In this document: positions 50,977-60,540 of the stretch, in pieces
Layout: each line of letters starts with the position of its first letter
How positions within the stretch are numbered: position 1 is the stretch's first letter
Assembly (NCBI GenBank): GCA_903871605.1
Contig: CAIQHF010000036.1
Span: forward strand, 1 to 64,000
Length of the DNA stretch: 64,000 nucleotides
Direction of reading: 5' to 3'
From: an uncultured Sphingomonadaceae bacterium
GTDB taxonomy: Bacteria; Pseudomonadota; Alphaproteobacteria; Sphingomonadales; Sphingomonadaceae
Position numbers and translations under genes: made by a program
The notes under the pieces: model-generated
The model's database searches: none
What the model saw: only the letters and a program-made list of their open reading frames with translations
What the model was told of the DNA's origin: nothing

Positions 50977-52721
50977 GACCTCGTTTTATCGCGTCGATCG
51001 GAGGCGAGCCGTTCGGCATGCCGAAGCGATTGTCCGATCTCGGTCTGCACGCACGGGACCGGACCAACCTCATCTCGCTCTTTACCGACGAAGCGACTCC
51101 GCTGGTTTCGCTCGATCACATTGGCGGCTGGCTCGTTGGTCGCCTATTTCGTCGAAGCGACAACGCGCCCGTTCACCATCTCGACCATAGCGAGCAGGCG
51201 CTGATTGCCGGAACGGACGGCCAGCACCTGGTCGATCATTTCTGGGGAAGCTATGCCGCGCTCTGGTGTTCGGCCGATGGGGCATGCCGCGTTCTCCGCG
51301 ATCCTTCCGCGACGATGCCCGTCTATGTCGTCACCGTGCCGACCCCGACGGTGGCGTCGAATCTCGATCTCCTGATCGCCGCCGACGCCGTGCGGCTGAA
51401 GGTCGACTGGGCGACGCTCAGCCATGGTCTGCGATTTCCGTTACTGCCTACCGCGCGGACCTGCATCGACGGATTGACGGAGGTACTGCCAGGCGAAGTC
51501 TCGACACTGGCAGATATAGCGGACACCCGGTTGCTATGGCATCCGGCTTCGTTTCTGCAGCCGTCGGACAGCCCATGCGTACCGGACGCGCTCTGCGTGA
51601 AACTTGCCGGAGTGATTGACGGCGTCGTCTCGGCATGGAGCCACTGCTTCTCGGGGGCGCTGCTCGAATTGTCCGGTGGCCTTGATTCTTCGGTACTCGC
51701 GGCTTCCCTTGCCCGGTCGGGCACCAAATGGAGTGCCGCCACCGTGGCCACCCTCAGTCTCGAGGGTGACGAGCGGCGTTATGCGGCGCTGGTCGCGGAC
51801 CATTGCGGTGTTCCGCTGGCAGAATATGATCTCGGTCCGACCGCCATCCATCCGCTTGAGCCGTCCGAGCGGCTCGCGGTTCGCCCGACCGGTGTCCGCG
51901 TTCTCCAGGGGCTCGATCGCATTTTCAGGAAGGCTCGGCACGATACGCTGTCCGACGTCTCGTTCAGCGGCACGGGCGGCGACAATATCTTCGCCTACCT
52001 GCGTTCGACGGCGCCCGTGCTCGACGCTTTCGCGGCTGGCGGCGTCACGCTTGCCCTGGGCGCCTTCACCAACCTCATCCAGTTCTCGGCGGTGACAGCC
52101 TGGGAAGCAGCGGCGTCGCTTGGACGTCGCTGGTGGCGTGAGCGACATGCGACGTCACCTTGGCTCGCAAACGATCTGCTGCTCACCCGCGATGCGCTCG
52201 CGCCGTGTCGAAATCACCCGTGGCTCGAGGCGCCACAGCGGATGGCATCCGGCCAGCGCGCCCATATCCGTTCATTGATCGGAGCCCATCCGATCATCTC
52301 CGGTCATCCTCGTGCCACCTTGTCCACCATGGTCTTCCCGCTCCTCAGTCAGCCGGTGATGGAGGCCTGTCTCGCCATCCCTTCCTGGCAATGGGTGGCA
52401 GGGGGCCAGGATCGCGAACCGGTTCGTCGCGCCTTCGCTCGGCGTCTGCCCGGACCCGTGCTTGCAAGACGACACAAGGGGCATCTCGCCAGCGTGGTCA
52501 CAATGGCCTTCGAACGTGATCGCGGCCGAATCCGCAAACTCTTGCTCGACGGTCGACTGGTCAGCGCCGGGCTCGTCGAAGCCCGAGCGATCACACACGC
52601 CTTTGCGGCGTCAAATTCGATCGATGCGCTATTGCAGAACCGTCTCCTCGATCTGGCCGATGCGGAGCTATGGGTGCGCGAGATCGAGGGACTTCGCACC
52701 GCGCCAGCGCTCGGCCAATGA
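50973..52721 (+). CDS. Lasso cyclase C (asparagine-synthetase-like)
   Basis: A 582-residue ATP-dependent macrolactam synthetase. The N-terminal part resembles the glutaminase-like domain without its catalytic Cys. The PP-loop LELSGGLDSSVLA (residues 232-244) binds ATP, and SFSGTGGDNIFAY and FPLLSQPVMEACLAIPSW are typical synthetase-C landmarks. It would adenylate Glu8 of the core and close the ring. It overlaps lasB by 4 bp and the convergent isopeptidase gene by 54 bp. Confidence 0.9.
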   Translation: MRPRFIASIGGEPFGMPKRLSDLGLHARDRTNLISLFTDEATPLVSLDHIGGWLVGRLFRRSDNAPVHHLDHSEQALIAGTDGQHLVDHFWGSYAALWCSADGACRVLRDPSATMPVYVVTVPTPTVASNLDLLIAADAVRLKVDWATLSHGLRFPLLPTARTCIDGLTEVLPGEVSTLADIADTRLLWHPASFLQPSDSPCVPDALCVKLAGVIDGVVSAWSHCFSGALLELSGGLDSSVLAASLARSGTKWSAATVATLSLEGDERRYAALVADHCGVPLAEYDLGPTAIHPLEPSERLAVRPTGVRVLQGLDRIFRKARHDTLSDVSFSGTGGDNIFAYLRSTAPVLDAFAAGGVTLALGAFTNLIQFSAVTAWEAAASLGRRWWRERHATSPWLANDLLLTRDALAPCRNHPWLEAPQRMASGQRAHIRSLIGAHPIISGHPRATLSTMVFPLLSQPVMEACLAIPSWQWVAGGQDREPVRRAFARRLPGPVLARRHKGHLASVVTMAFERDRGRIRKLLLDGRLVSAGLVEARAITHAFAASNSIDALLQNRLLDLADAELWVREIEGLRTAPALGQ

Positions 52722-54623
52722 GATCCAGCGGTGATATTGGTCCTCATTGCGGCGTGCGGGCGGAACGCCGCCGTGAAGCCAGAAGCGAAACCAGTCGAGA
52801 TTGCGCTGATAAGCGGACGCCTTGTGGCGGGGCAGCTGCTTCTGGTGAGCCTCGTGCCCATAGGCGACCATTTCGACGGGCGTCGTCGAGCGGCTGAGCT
52901 TCGTTAACAATTCCATCGACCAGCGCGCTTCCTGTTCCGGAACCTGCATCAGCAGCGGAACGTGGATCTGATTGGTGTTGAGTGCGGGCGATATGCGTCG
53001 CCAGCCGTCAGAATCCTTGTCCGGATCGCCCACACCCCAAGTCTGTCGCATCACCTCCGGCGTATCCCGACCACGAACCGCGTTGGTCCAGTAGAAGGCG
53101 GGTTCAAGCTGACCCGTCGAAATCGACGCGGCGGCGAGAAGATGCGTTCGCATTGCCATCATCATGACGATCTCGCTGCCGAAGCTCAGGCCCCACATGC
53201 CGATCCTCGACCGATCGATCAGTCCTTTGGCGGCAAGCTGATCGACGATCGTCTCGATCCCAGCGCGGGCCTGATCATAGGCCCACGCGGCATCGTGGCT
53301 GCCCGACGGATCATGCGCCTCATTGATACAGAGCGTCGCCACGCCGGCTTGGGCGAGTGGCAGAAACGGAAGCTCGTCGCCAAGGCCGCCCCGGAGAAAG
53401 CCCGTGCAATCATAATAATTGATGACGAGGGGAAAGCCGCTCGCTGGGGGTTTGCCCACCGGCGGGATCAACTGACCAGAAAACCGCGTGCCGAGGGTGC
53501 TGGTCCAGTCGATCCGTTGCGCTGAAGTCGTGATCGCGCGTCGCAACCTTGAATTGGGATCGAATACCGACATGACCCGACCGTTGCTAAGATCGACATG
53601 CACGAGGGCAGGAGGGCCTGAGGCTGTCGCCGCGACGCAAATGGCCTGCCTGTTGGCGACCGCGCACGGCGCGCTGGCGTCGCGACCGCCGCTCATGAGA
53701 CCCGCATTGTGCAGGACCTCACGAGAGCGCCCTGTATCCAGATCCCATAACGTCAGCCGCTGATAGCGGGCATTGTCCTGGGTGGTGACAAGGAGCTCAT
53801 GACCATTGCCCGTCGCGATCGCCGAGGCCTGCGCCTCATTCGCGCAGACGACGAGTGTGCAGGAGACCTTGCGTCCATCCGGCATTGTGATCCCGAGATG
53901 CGAGTGGCCGCCTTCATAGCTTTGCTCGACGGTCACGCGACGTTCGGCGCCGATCCGGATCGGAGCCAGGCCGATCGGCAGGCGCATCGTTCGCACCGGT
54001 GTTTGCCATAGCAGATTGCCATGATTGAACCACTGACCCGTGAGACGCTCGCTGGCGAGATGACCATCCACCCACGCGCCGCGCAGCAGCGGTTGCGTCA
54101 TGTCGACGGACGCATCGACAACAACGCCGTCGTCATCCGAACGCTGTTCGGCCTTGTCGAGTTCGGTGCGCGAAGCGCCGACCTGGTAGAGCAGTGCGCG
54201 ACCGTCGGGAGCCAGCGTGACCGTCTCGACATTGGCCGGATCGTGGCTCGCCTGGCGTGCTGCGCCGCGCACAGGATATTTCCAGATCTGAACGGCGGCG
54301 CCGCGGAGCGCGCGTGCGTAAAATGCCGTGGAGTCGGGCGCCCAGATCGGCACTTCGGTTTGCAGTTCGCCGGCGGCGTTGAACAATGCACCGCCGCCGT
54401 CTCCGACGCGTCTCGGTGCACTGCCCCCGTCGGTTGGCACGACGTACCAGCTGATCCGATCGCCGTTAGCTGCGATTGAAGGCCGCTCGGTCCGAAACGC
54501 GACCCAGCGTCCGTCGGGCGAGGCAGTGAGGCCGGATAAGTCGGTCACCTCGACGATGTCGCGAACCGTGAGCGCCGGTGTCGATGTCGCCGAGACGAGC
54601 GCGAGCAGGAGCGGCATCACCAT
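52668..54623 (-). CDS. Lasso peptide isopeptidase (S9-like alpha/beta hydrolase)
   Basis: A 651-residue exported hydrolase. After a signal segment (MPLLLALVSATSTPA) comes a seven-bladed propeller, then an alpha/beta-hydrolase domain with the nucleophile Ser480 in MWGLSFGSEIV, a candidate acidic residue in VPEQEARW (Glu instead of the usual Asp, as in AtxE2-type isopeptidases) and His in AYGHEAHQK. Isopeptidases of this type open the lasso ring of the cognate peptide. It follows the TonB receptor in one operon. Its C-terminus overlaps lasC. Confidence 0.82.
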   Translation of the reverse strand: MVMPLLLALVSATSTPALTVRDIVEVTDLSGLTASPDGRWVAFRTERPSIAANGDRISWYVVPTDGGSAPRRVGDGGGALFNAAGELQTEVPIWAPDSTAFYARALRGAAVQIWKYPVRGAARQASHDPANVETVTLAPDGRALLYQVGASRTELDKAEQRSDDDGVVVDASVDMTQPLLRGAWVDGHLASERLTGQWFNHGNLLWQTPVRTMRLPIGLAPIRIGAERRVTVEQSYEGGHSHLGITMPDGRKVSCTLVVCANEAQASAIATGNGHELLVTTQDNARYQRLTLWDLDTGRSREVLHNAGLMSGGRDASAPCAVANRQAICVAATASGPPALVHVDLSNGRVMSVFDPNSRLRRAITTSAQRIDWTSTLGTRFSGQLIPPVGKPPASGFPLVINYYDCTGFLRGGLGDELPFLPLAQAGVATLCINEAHDPSGSHDAAWAYDQARAGIETIVDQLAAKGLIDRSRIGMWGLSFGSEIVMMMAMRTHLLAAASISTGQLEPAFYWTNAVRGRDTPEVMRQTWGVGDPDKDSDGWRRISPALNTNQIHVPLLMQVPEQEARWSMELLTKLSRSTTPVEMVAYGHEAHQKQLPRHKASAYQRNLDWFRFWLHGGVPPARRNEDQYHRWISLAERWRGAKSLDLAHP

Positions 54624-57535
54624 GAGAAGGTCGCCTGAACGGCGATTTCACGCCCGATCGCATTGGCCTGGTCGGGGTCAAACGCCAGCGTCCACCCGAA
54701 GTAACTGTTGTAGACGTAAGGGGGCCGCCGGTTGAATAGATTGACGGCGCTGAGCCCTATGCGGGCTCCCTTGAGGGGGGACGGGCTGGCAAATGTATAG
54801 CCGATCTGCGCGTCAACCGTCGTCCAGCTCTTGACATGCTCCACCGGCAAAACCGAATTGTTCGCATAGCCGCCGACATAATTGGGCATCAGGCTGAGAT
54901 CGACGCCGTGGCCGCTCCAGCCGATATGGCCCCGCAAACGGAGCTTGACCGGGTGGTGAATAGTGCCAAGCACGTCGTCGACGGGCGCCGCGGAATCGAC
55001 CTTGTCGTTGAGTGCCAGCAGGCGGCTGCCGCTGATCCCCGCACTTGCCGTGCCGCCCAGTAACGGACGGGTTGCCTCGAGGTCGAAATCGACCCCACGT
55101 ACTTGTTCCTCGGCGAGATTATGCACCCGCACGTCGATGATTGCGCCGATCGCCGACGGCGCGATTGCAAATGGGTTGACGAAATTGTCCAGGCTGAAAA
55201 GCGACGCGACCGTGGCTGCGGAGGGATTCTCCTGGGTCAGCGACGCATAAACGTTCCGCTGGACAAGATAGGAGGCATAGTCGGTGCTCAGAAAGGTGAT
55301 GCGATTGCGGTAGTGGATGTCGAAATAGCTCGCCGTCAGCGTGACCCCCGGAAGCCAGGACGGTTTGAGATCTACGCCTGCCGTCCAGCTGCGCGATTTC
55401 TCCGGATCGATTTTTGCGGGATATCCGATCTGCGCGATGACCGCGGTCTGCCCCGTCGGCGATTGCGGATCCGGTATGGGGAGCGCCTCATAGGCATTGC
55501 CGAGCGTTCCCGGGTTTTCGGTAAAGCCCGGCGCCCGGAACGACGTGCCGAAGGATGACCGAAACGCCACGCCCATGACCGGCTCCCAGCGCAGACCGAC
55601 CTTCGGATTGATCGTGCGTCCGACGTCGCTGTACCAGTCGGCGCGCGCCGCCCCGGACAGATCGAGCCGACCGGGCAAATGATCGGTTGAAGGCCCGAAC
55701 ACCGGAACCGAGAGCTCGGCGTAGACCGCCTCGATGCTGCGATGGCCGGGCGTCCCCGCCGTCGGTTCGTGGATGAACGCGCCTGGTTCGCCGGAGTCCG
55801 CATCGCTGCGATAATCAGAGGAGAAGCGCTCGTCGCGATGTTCGTAGCCCGTCGCGAGACGTACGTCGCCCGCCGGCAGGGAAATGAGCGGGCCGTCCGC
55901 GCGTAAGCTCGCAGACCAGACTTGATAGCGATCCACCTCGCCGCGCGTTGCCCGGATAAAGGCAAGCGTCGTCGCACCGTTGGCTTGGCCGTCGCCGAAG
56001 ACGTTGAGCGCCGTCGAAGCATCGGTGTCGGCCAGCGCCGTCGCGATGCGCGCATCACTGGTCCCATTATGCTCGGTTTCACGTTGGACCTGATATCCGT
56101 AGGCGCCGCTCGCCTCGAGCGTCCACGGCCCACGATGCGCCCGAGCGCCGGCGCTTGTCGTCACGGCGTCAAGCGAGCCGGTGCTGTAGTAACGACCAAG
56201 CTCCGGCTGGAAATCATATTCCACGTCGACCGGCTGGTGCGTCCCGATCGGATCGACATAGAAGGGGTTGTTGGTCGGGACAGTGACGGGCGACTGAAGC
56301 TGGACGGGAAACACGCTCGAAAAAGACCGATGCGCATACAGCGCACGCCCGTAGAGACTGACCCCATCTCCGAGTTTCTGGTCGAACGCCGCATAAAGCG
56401 AGTGCGTTGTCTGTTCGGGCAGGAGATCAATCTCCTTTCGCCGATCCTGCAGATATTGGACGCCCGGCAGGAGACTGGCCGCCGATAGATTTCGACCGTT
56501 CTGACCCGCCGGGATGCCGTAGAGGCTTCCGTCCGCCGCGATGATCGTCGCAGGGAGAGTGTAAGGGGATCGGAGGTCCGGGCCGCCCCAAGGCCTCAAG
56601 TCCTCCGTCGAGACTGCCCGGTCTGCGCCCGGCAAGCTACTATGGTGGTCATATTGATAGGCGAGCATGACCCCGCCAGTGGACCAGCGCTTGCCGGCTG
56701 CCTGGGCAAGCTGCTTCTGCGCATAAGCGCCACCGGCGGCACCCGAATACACATGCGTCTCGAAGCCATCGAGATGGTCACGAAAGCGGATATTGACCAC
56801 ACCGGCGACGGCGTCCGTGCCGTAAATTGCCGACGCGCCATCGGTCAGGATCTCGATCCGGTCGATCGCGGTCGTGGGGATCAGCGACGTGTCTACAAAG
56901 GATCCGGTGCTGCCTCCGAGCGCCGGCCGGTTTCCGTCGAACAGCACGAGCGTCGAGGTTGTGCCCAGGCCTCGCAGATCGATGCTGCTGCCGTAATTCT
57001 GGTTGCCACCGGCGTTCGGATTGATGCCGTAATTGCCTTCATTCTGATCGCCGCCAAAATTTTGTGGAAGAGTTTGAAGATAGTCCGCAACGGTTGCGCG
57101 CCCGCTTTTCTCGATGGCGCCGCGGTCGATCGTGATCAGGGGCGAACCGATCGGTCCGGATCCTCGGATGCGGGTCCCCGTGACGACGATGTCGTCAGAC
57201 TGGCTGTGCTGCGCGACCGGGTACGGTCGATCCCGACGGACGACATAGGTACCAGCCACGAGGTCCGCATGAAGGCCGCTACCGTTGAGGAGATGGGCCA
57301 GGGCATCCTTCTCCGACATGGTTCCAGACACAGTCGCGCATTCCCGGCCCGCCACGAGTTCGGCCGATACGATGATGTGGCCGCCCGACTGCCGGGCGAA
57401 GACCTGCAGCGCGCTCCCCAGATCTTCGGCCGGGATGTTGTACTCATGGTCGGCCACCTGCGCGCTTGCGGTGCCGGCCGTCACCAACAATGTCAGCGTC
57501 ACGGCGCGAAGCCGTCTGTTGGTCGTCGATGTCAT
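54617..57535 (-). CDS. TonB-dependent receptor with STN signalling domain
   Basis: A 972-residue outer-membrane receptor. Signal peptide (VTLTLLVTAGTASAQ), STN domain (about 30-100, YNIPAEDLGSALQVFARQSG), plug with SDDIVVTGTRIRGS and LRGLGTTSTLVLFDGNRP, then the barrel ending IAVQATFSW. The STN domain talks to FecR, so substrate binding activates FecI. Next to the isopeptidase, its likely substrate is the lasso peptide itself (re-import and opening) or a siderophore. Overlaps the isopeptidase start by 7 bp. Confidence 0.92.
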   Translation of the reverse strand: MTSTTNRRLRAVTLTLLVTAGTASAQVADHEYNIPAEDLGSALQVFARQSGGHIIVSAELVAGRECATVSGTMSEKDALAHLLNGSGLHADLVAGTYVVRRDRPYPVAQHSQSDDIVVTGTRIRGSGPIGSPLITIDRGAIEKSGRATVADYLQTLPQNFGGDQNEGNYGINPNAGGNQNYGSSIDLRGLGTTSTLVLFDGNRPALGGSTGSFVDTSLIPTTAIDRIEILTDGASAIYGTDAVAGVVNIRFRDHLDGFETHVYSGAAGGAYAQKQLAQAAGKRWSTGGVMLAYQYDHHSSLPGADRAVSTEDLRPWGGPDLRSPYTLPATIIAADGSLYGIPAGQNGRNLSAASLLPGVQYLQDRRKEIDLLPEQTTHSLYAAFDQKLGDGVSLYGRALYAHRSFSSVFPVQLQSPVTVPTNNPFYVDPIGTHQPVDVEYDFQPELGRYYSTGSLDAVTTSAGARAHRGPWTLEASGAYGYQVQRETEHNGTSDARIATALADTDASTALNVFGDGQANGATTLAFIRATRGEVDRYQVWSASLRADGPLISLPAGDVRLATGYEHRDERFSSDYRSDADSGEPGAFIHEPTAGTPGHRSIEAVYAELSVPVFGPSTDHLPGRLDLSGAARADWYSDVGRTINPKVGLRWEPVMGVAFRSSFGTSFRAPGFTENPGTLGNAYEALPIPDPQSPTGQTAVIAQIGYPAKIDPEKSRSWTAGVDLKPSWLPGVTLTASYFDIHYRNRITFLSTDYASYLVQRNVYASLTQENPSAATVASLFSLDNFVNPFAIAPSAIGAIIDVRVHNLAEEQVRGVDFDLEATRPLLGGTASAGISGSRLLALNDKVDSAAPVDDVLGTIHHPVKLRLRGHIGWSGHGVDLSLMPNYVGGYANNSVLPVEHVKSWTTVDAQIGYTFASPSPLKGARIGLSAVNLFNRRPPYVYNSYFGWTLAFDPDQANAIGREIAVQATFSW

Positions 57536-57612
57536 TGCGGCCCCCTTGTCTGAGACCGGTGATCCGGTCCTCGGGGCCGCAAGGCGAAGGGCGGGACTAA
57601 TCCCCCCCGTTT

Positions 57613-58590
57613 TTATTTTCCGATTGGCGACCTCACGAGGGTGAATGCCCCGCCATCGTCGCGCAGCGCGAGATCGAGAGCCGCGGCGAGTTGCTGCGCC
57701 AGCCCACCTGTATTGGTAAGGTCGAAGCGACCCTGCACCAGGGCCGCGCCAAGACCGGCATCGCCCAGCCTGATCGGCTTGTGGCCCATTCGGTTGGCAT
57801 CCTCGATGACACGCGACAGCGGCGTCGGCGGATAGTCCGTCGCCGCCATGTTTGAAATGCCTGCGGGTACCGGTGTGACTGTCTCGGCCGCATGGGTCAC
57901 GATCAGTCTCTCCCCGCGCTTCAGGCGGACGGTCGCCTGCACCGCACCGGAATGTGGCGGGCGCGCAACCTCGACGATGCCTTCGATCATCGTCACTGAA
58001 AGGCCCGATGGCAGCAACGCCACGTCGAATATTGTCCCGCGTGCGGTGACGGTGCGGTCGCCCGCCGTGACCACGAAGGGGTGCGCGACATCATGCGCCA
58101 CGCTGAACCGCGCGCTTCCCTCCAACAGCGTGATGGCACGGATTTCGCCGTTGAAATGCGGCGCCACGACGCTGTTTGCGGCGAGCCGTACGATCGAACC
58201 GTCAATCAAACGAACGGCGCGGGGCTGCTCATAGCTGGCGATCGGCGCATCCTCCCGAACCGTCGGATGCTGCGCTCGTTCGAGCAGAATAGCCCCGCCG
58301 CCCGTCGCAATAAGGGCGATGAACGAGGCGAACGCAAGCCGGCGACCGGCGCCAACGCGAGCGACGACAGGCGGGGATGGCCGCATCCGTGACAGGTTCG
58401 GTGTTCGCGTCGCGCTGCCCGTCGCACTCCACAACGCTTGCGAGCGTTGGAAGGCCGCCTCATGGCGGGGGTCGGCCGCTCGCCATTGTTGTGCATCGGC
58501 GAAATGCCGATCGGCATCGGGGCCGTGCAGGCGTGCGACCCACATATCCGCCTCGCGAGCGACGTGCTCGCGACCCCACGCGAACGGCAT
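57613..58590 (-). CDS. FecR-family anti-sigma/transducer
   Basis: A 325-residue inner-membrane transducer: N-terminal DUF4880-like domain (EADMWVARLHGPDADRHFAD), TM (FASFIALIATGGGAILL), then the FecR domain (VRLIDGSIVRLAANSVV, VVTAGDRTVTARGTIFDVAL). It passes the receptor signal to FecI and holds it inactive without ligand. ATG 58590 overlaps the sigma stop as TGATG. Confidence 0.9.
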   Translation of the reverse strand: MPFAWGREHVAREADMWVARLHGPDADRHFADAQQWRAADPRHEAAFQRSQALWSATGSATRTPNLSRMRPSPPVVARVGAGRRLAFASFIALIATGGGAILLERAQHPTVREDAPIASYEQPRAVRLIDGSIVRLAANSVVAPHFNGEIRAITLLEGSARFSVAHDVAHPFVVTAGDRTVTARGTIFDVALLPSGLSVTMIEGIVEVARPPHSGAVQATVRLKRGERLIVTHAAETVTPVPAGISNMAATDYPPTPLSRVIEDANRMGHKPIRLGDAGLGAALVQGRFDLTNTGGLAQQLAAALDLALRDDGGAFTLVRSPIGK

Positions 58591-59126
58591 CAGCGCCGGT
58601 CCAGTTGCCGTCGCAGCGCACTCAGCGCTTTCGCGATCTGTTTCTCGATGCCCTTCACGCTCATGCCTTTGACCGTTGCGATCTCGGCATAGCTGAGGCC
58701 GTCGAGCCGGTGGAGCATGAATATCTCGCGGGTCTTGGGCTTGAGCCGCAACATGGCCGCATCGATACGCGCGACGTTGTCGCGTGATTCCAGATGGTGA
58801 TGCGGATCTGGTCCGGCGATCGCCTCTTCGTCCAACACCACATGGGCCGCCCGTTGTGCCGGTTTTCGCGCTTGATCCCTCACGAGATTATCGGCGACGC
58901 GATGGAGATAGGCTTCGGGGTTCTCAAGCCGCAAATGGTTCTGCGCCGCCGTGCCGAGCAGCCGCCGGAACGTTTCTTGAACGAAATCGGCGACATCCTG
59001 TGGGGCTACGCGTCGCGAGAAGAAGCGCGTCAGCCTCGGGCTCAACTCGCGGTACAGCGCATCGACATCGGTACGCTCCGCATAGCCAGCCCAATCTTCT
59101 GGAGGCAGGGGGTCGTCCAGCGTCAC
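58590..59126 (-). CDS. FecI-type ECF sigma factor
   Basis: A 178-residue sigma factor: QDVADFVQETFRRLLGTA (region 2), LKPKTREIFMLHRLDGLSYA then MSVKGIEKQIAKALSALR (region 4). It heads the leftward fecI-fecR-TonB receptor-isopeptidase unit. No Fur-box was identified by eye upstream. Confidence 0.91.
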   Translation of the reverse strand: MTLDDPLPPEDWAGYAERTDVDALYRELSPRLTRFFSRRVAPQDVADFVQETFRRLLGTAAQNHLRLENPEAYLHRVADNLVRDQARKPAQRAAHVVLDEEAIAGPDPHHHLESRDNVARIDAAMLRLKPKTREIFMLHRLDGLSYAEIATVKGMSVKGIEKQIAKALSALRRQLDRR

Positions 59127-59538
59127 CGGCGCGCACCGTCGTCGGCGACGGCAGGTTGCCGTATCGTCGTCCTGCTACACTGGTCGTCGTCCCTCGGCAT
59201 GCCGTTTTCTCGCTGAACGGCGACAAGGGGTGCCGGGAGTTGAGAACAAGCTGAAGCACTTGCGCCGATGCCTTTAGCGCCCGGAGGCGCTTGGACATGC
59301 ACATCGGCCACCCGGACAACCGAATGGAATTCATAGCTTCTAGCGGGGTTCTCACGCCCCGGCACCTGACGTGTCGCCCGGTACGCGAGCAAGTCTAAAA
59401 CCCTGATCGGGGACCGCAACCACAAATATGCGGGCGTGGGGGGTCATCCGCAGTAGCGAAGTTGGCGCGTCTTCTTCCGCGATCGGCTTGTGGGGACGCG
59501 GGAGGATCGGCCGAAATCAACGGCACGCGCGCAACAAT
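59127..59538. other. Intergenic region, no gene recognised
   Basis: About 410 bp between the sigma gene and the receiver gene. It should carry the fecI promoter. I see no convincing frame or repeat. Confidence 0.4.
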
Positions 59539-59928
59539 CTACGCCGGGCCGGGCATCATCAAAACCTCGGCCGGCGGTGGAATTCTGACAATCAGGTCCC
59601 GTAAGACCTCCTCCACAGGTGTCGGTTTCATCAAGACGGGCGCATCTGGATAGGTCTCGGCCAATTCGGCCGGAAGGCCGGTGCCCGTGTAGACAACGAA
59701 CGGTACAGTGAGCTCGGCAAGCCTGAGCGCGACCGGTGTGATGTCGCGATCCAGCAGCTGGGCATCGATCACCGCGCCATCGATCGCGACCTCGCCGAGC
59801 AATTCCAAGGCTTCTGATACGCGCGCTATCGGTCCGACCACGCTCAAACCGAGGTCCTCGGCCGCCAGCGTCAAGGCGAGGGCCACCATGGGCTCGTCTT
59901 CCACGATCAGAATCTTGAGTTGTGTCAT
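59539..59928 (-). CDS. Single-domain response regulator receiver
   Basis: A 129-residue stand-alone receiver: LKILIVEDEPMVALALTLAA with the acidic pocket, phospho-acceptor Asp in DGAVIDAQLLD, Thr in FVVYTGTGLP and Lys in VLMKPTPVEE. No output domain. Such proteins in sphingomonads work in phosphorelays or the general stress response. ATG 59928 gives the domain N-terminus. No partner kinase nearby. Confidence 0.85.
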   Translation of the reverse strand: MTQLKILIVEDEPMVALALTLAAEDLGLSVVGPIARVSEALELLGEVAIDGAVIDAQLLDRDITPVALRLAELTVPFVVYTGTGLPAELAETYPDAPVLMKPTPVEEVLRDLIVRIPPPAEVLMMPGPA

Positions 59929-60540
59929 GCCCCCGCCCGCGCCTTGATCGAGAGCGTCCTCGCTCTCACCGTCGGCGCCCCAGAATGAGCGCACAACGGG
60001 AAAATAACTAATCTAGATTGATATGGTTGCACCAATTGGAACTGCTGATCGCGTTCCATCTCTGTCCGGATCGCGACAATGAAGCTGGGGTAGCCACCGT
60101 CTGACGCCCGAGAGACGGCCGCTGCGACGCGGAGATAACCCGGCGCCGCGGCAGCTTGCGCGTATGATCAGCTCGTCGACTCCCGTCACCAGAAGCTCTG
60201 GAATCTGAGGGCCGAGCCCGGCTAGGGGAAGGCCTTCCCCTGCCGCCGAGCCCTTCGGTCTCGCCGGACCCCTTCTACGGGGCTTCGCCCCGTAACGCCC
60301 CTTTGCGGTCGCCGCTCGCGCGGCGGCGTTGTCGGTGCCTTCCCGGCAAGCGCGGGTGGTCGACGCTCCCTGCTAGGCCCATGGCCGGCGGCGGCAAGCC
60401 GTGCTGCGCCCGGCTGCTTCATTCCATTACGCCCCTTACGGGTGCCGTCCCCGTCCAGTGTGGGCCTCTCCGTTCGCTTGCCGCCCACCCCCGCTTTCCG
60501 GGGAAGGCTTGTGGGTTTTTGGGCGGGATGGAGACAGGCC
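59929..60540. other. Hairpin-rich leader region upstream of ardC
   Basis: About 600 bp without a gene but with strong short palindromes: AGGGGAAGGCCTTCCCCT (60224-60241) and ACGGGGC-TTC-GCCCCGT (60277-60293), and two GTAACGCCCCTT / TTACGCCCCTTA-like repeats at about 60292 and 60429. Such structured regions precede antirestriction genes in plasmid leading regions and may act as single-stranded promoters or oriT-linked elements, but no nick site is recognised. Confidence 0.45.
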
